From Bacteroidota bacterium (GTDB lineage Bacteria > Bacteroidota > Kryptoniia > Kryptoniales > JAKASW01), in NCBI GenBank assembly GCA_021796055.1, contig JAJYOS010000273.1:1-7911 (forward strand): a stretch of 7,911 bases of DNA, in the 5' to 3' direction. Within the stretch, counting starts at the first letter, position 1. Each line of letters opens with the position of its first letter. This document shows, piece by piece, positions 6,229-7,911 of this stretch. The notes under the pieces are model-generated. The model did not search any database, was not told where the DNA came from, and worked only from the letters and a program-made list of their open reading frames with translations. The position numbers and the translations under genes were made by a program.

Positions 6229-7182
6229 TCATCGCCCTGTTGCCTGAGAGTTGCCGGGCAATTTCCCAAGCATTGAACTGATCTCCCCTGCAACCTGAGC
6301 GGGTCCAATCCCGCCCGTTTCTATCCAGATTATTCTTCCGTCCTTCCGAAACCATGTCATCTGCCGTTTTGCGTAGCGCCGCGTGTTCATCTTTACCAAA
6401 TCAACCATTTCTTCGAACGGCATCCTTTGCTGGAGGTAAGAGACGACCTCGCGATAGCCGACGGTCTGTAATGAATTGAGAGCCGGATCGAATCCGCGGC
6501 GAAGGATATCTTTAACTTCATCCACAAGGCCCTGCTCGATCATTCCGTCGACACGCTTTTCTATCCGGCGATACAACTCTTTTCGTTCGACCTGAAGCCC
6601 GAATTGAATGGTTGTGAAATCCGGCGTATCAGGTTTAAGCTCCCGCAATTCCGAAATCTTTGTCCCGGAACCGTGCCAGACTTCAAGCGCCCTCAATATC
6701 CGCTTATAGTTCTGGGGTAGTAAACCTTCCGCGGCTTTCGGATCGACCCGTTTCAATTCCTCGAGAAGCTTCTCCGCCCCTTCGTAACGTAACCTCTTCC
6801 TGAGATTTGCTCTCGTCTCCCCATCGACCTCCGGCCCCTCAAACAGACCGTCGATAAGCGCACGCAGGTAGAGCCCGGAGCCGCCGACTATGACCGGGAC
6901 GCGGCCCCTTGAAAAGATCTCGGCTGCGACTTTTCTGGCAAGCCTGGAGTAAACTCCGGCGCTCATCTCCTCGTCCAGCGGAAGTATGTCGATAAGATGA
7001 TGCGGAACTCCCTCCAGCTCCTCCTTCGACGGCTTTGCCGTGCCGATAGTGGCGAGTTTGTATATTTGTCTCGAGTCTGCCGAGATTATTTCCCCGCCGA
7101 CCAGCTGCGCAAGCTCTATACCTATCTTCGTTTTCCCGGTGCAGGTCGGGCCGACGACGGCAATTGCCTGCCTACCTGCTAT
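6229..7182 (-). CDS. miaA: tRNA dimethylallyltransferase (tRNA A37 isopentenyltransferase), no canonical start codon
   Basis: The enzyme transfers a dimethylallyl group from DMAPP to N6 of adenosine 37 in tRNAs that read U-starting codons. Counting from the ATA at 7182-7180, the product is 317 residues, the family's normal size: Walker A GPTCTGKT at 11-18, ADSRQIY at 34-40, IGTAKPS at 46-52, GGSGLYLRAL at 100-109, TVGYREV at 240-246 and RRYAKRQMTWFR at 268-279. No ATG, GTG or TTG occurs between the in-frame TGA-TAG pair at about 7207-7212 and the P-loop. Candidates are ACG 7191, ATA 7182 or ATT 7164 (GGTAGG 6 nt upstream), or a base error; ATA is a placeholder chosen for length. The first ATG, at 6966, would delete the ATP site and tRNA-binding motif and is clearly not the true start. 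The 5' end overlaps the pcm stop, implying coupling. The gene converges on the LOG gene across 55 bp with no evident terminator. Confidence 0.93.
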   Translation of the reverse strand: MAGRQAIAVVGPTCTGKTKIGIELAQLVGGEIISADSRQIYKLATIGTAKPSKEELEGVPHHLIDILPLDEEMSAGVYSRLARKVAAEIFSRGRVPVIVGGSGLYLRALIDGLFEGPEVDGETRANLRKRLRYEGAEKLLEELKRVDPKAAEGLLPQNYKRILRALEVWHGSGTKISELRELKPDTPDFTTIQFGLQVERKELYRRIEKRVDGMIEQGLVDEVKDILRRGFDPALNSLQTVGYREVVSYLQQRMPFEEMVDLVKMNTRRYAKRQMTWFRKDGRIIWIETGGIGPAQVAGEISSMLGKLPGNSQATGR

Positions 7183-7846
7183 CGTCTTCGTGCCACCCTT
7201 CCTTGCCTATCAGCGGTACGAATTTGAAATCGGCCTTGTCGATTATTTCGCACCGGTTGTTCTCGTCAACTTTGGTCACAATCTTCATCTGCTGGAAGTC
7301 CTGCGAGCCGACCGGTATGACTAACTTGCCGCCCACTTTAAGCTGCTCGATCAGCGGCTTCGGTATTTCCGGTGCACCTGCCGTTACGAGTATCCCGTCA
7401 AAAGGGGAAAACTCGCGCCACCCGATCGTACCGTCGCTCATCTTGGAAACGAACCGTACGTTGAGACTTTCCAGTACCTGCTTCGCCGTTTTGAGCAAAC
7501 CCGGGAGCCTCTCGATCGTGAACACCCTTATACCCATGGCCGCCAGGATGGCCGTCTGATAGCCGCTCCCCGTTCCAATCTCGAGCACCTTGTCGAGTTC
7601 TTTGACGTGCAGCTCTTCTGTCATAATGGCAACGGTGTACGGCTGAGAGATAGTCTGCCCCTCGCCGATCGGGAGTGCCGCATCGTCGTATGCATGGTTG
7701 CGCAGGGGAAGTGGGATAAACAGGTGTCTCTCGACTTCGGACATCGCCTTCAGCACGCTTTCGTCGGCAATCCCGCGCTCCTTTAGCAGAAGGATCATTT
7801 CCGCCCGGGCATCGGCGTATTTATCGAGCAGTTTAGTTTTTATCAT
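7172..7846 (-). CDS. pcm: Protein-L-isoaspartate O-methyltransferase
   Basis: This cytosolic repair enzyme methylates L-isoaspartyl residues in aged proteins using S-adenosylmethionine, allowing return to normal aspartate. The 224-residue product aligns along its length with the E. coli enzyme, with about eight extra residues at the N-terminus. Key segments are ALPIGEGQTISQPY at 57-70 (Ser67 corresponds to the conserved catalytic-site serine), the SAM-binding motif VLEIGTGSGYQTA at 87-99, the acidic motif TIERL at 110-114, DGTIGW at 138-143 and VTAGAPEIP at 154-162. The ATG at 7846 has no obvious Shine-Dalgarno; an internal ATG at codon 17 is less likely because it would remove part of the conserved first helix. 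It heads the minus-strand pair with miaA, whose 5' end overlaps its stop. Confidence 0.96.
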   Translation of the reverse strand: MIKTKLLDKYADARAEMILLLKERGIADESVLKAMSEVERHLFIPLPLRNHAYDDAALPIGEGQTISQPYTVAIMTEELHVKELDKVLEIGTGSGYQTAILAAMGIRVFTIERLPGLLKTAKQVLESLNVRFVSKMSDGTIGWREFSPFDGILVTAGAPEIPKPLIEQLKVGGKLVIPVGSQDFQQMKIVTKVDENNRCEIIDKADFKFVPLIGKEGWHEDDSR

Positions 7847-7850
7847 AATA

Positions 7851-7911
7851 TCAGAAGAATGATCTCAGATAGACTTTTATGAAGCGCAGGATGTCGATCG
7901 TCCGCATTCCG
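7851..7911 (-). CDS. Possible C-terminal end of an upstream gene (cut by window edge)
   Basis: One minus-strand frame entering from the window edge is open for 19 full codons (reading GMRTIDILRFIKVYLRSFF) and stops at 7853-7851, four bases before the pcm ATG. Thirteen of the 19 third positions are G or C, more like the neighbouring genes than the other open frame, which ends overlapping the pcm start. Too short to assign a family; it may simply be leader sequence. Confidence 0.3.
   Translation of the reverse strand, partial: GMRTIDILRFIKVYLRSFF

Noticed and set aside
1..7911. A defence system, mobile element or CRISPR array
   Set aside because: All recognised genes are housekeeping or metabolic; no transposase, integrase, cas gene, spaced direct repeats or flanking inverted repeats were seen.

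Overview
The window is ordinary chromosomal bacterial DNA of roughly 50% G+C. It is densely coded, with no mobile element, CRISPR array, rRNA or tRNA that I can see. The gene families and style suggest a Gram-negative bacterium: a lipoprotein MltD-type transglycosylase with many LysM domains, DXP-pathway isoprenoid synthesis, and a two-subunit-type B12 acyl-CoA mutase. The overall impression is of the Bacteroidota/Ignavibacteria (FCB) neighbourhood. That placement is inference, because no rRNA or marker gene is present to confirm it.

Layout. (1) Positions 1-783, minus strand: the N-terminal two thirds of dxr, cut by the window edge. (2) A 70-bp divergent spacer (784-853). (3) 854-3249, plus strand: a two-gene unit made of an unrecognised multi-pass membrane protein and a B12-dependent acyl-CoA mutase large subunit. 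They overlap by ATGA and the mutase has a strong Shine-Dalgarno. The mutase carries the Phe/Gln active-site pair of isobutyryl-CoA mutases instead of the Tyr/Arg pair of methylmalonyl-CoA mutases, and no cobalamin-binding small subunit is next to it. (4) 3250-3477: a non-coding gap with a 9-bp hairpin, an unexplained stretch, and a consensus-like sigma-70 promoter (TTGACA, 17 bp, TATATT). (5) 3478-6173, plus strand: an mltD-like lipoprotein transglycosylase with four clear LysM repeats and one degenerate one, followed 5 bp later by a LOG/lysine-decarboxylase-fold gene. (6) 6174-7911, minus strand, convergent: a possible gene end, pcm, then miaA.

How the genes relate. The dxr, miaA, pcm and mltD products are housekeeping functions (isoprenoid precursor synthesis, tRNA isopentenylation using a product of the DXP pathway, protein repair, peptidoglycan remodelling). 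The LOG-family protein has the fold of cytokinin-nucleotide phosphoribohydrolases, but its signature motif is altered. The least ordinary items are the membrane protein/mutase pair and miaA. The miaA reading frame has no ATG, GTG or TTG between its upstream stop codon and its Walker A motif.
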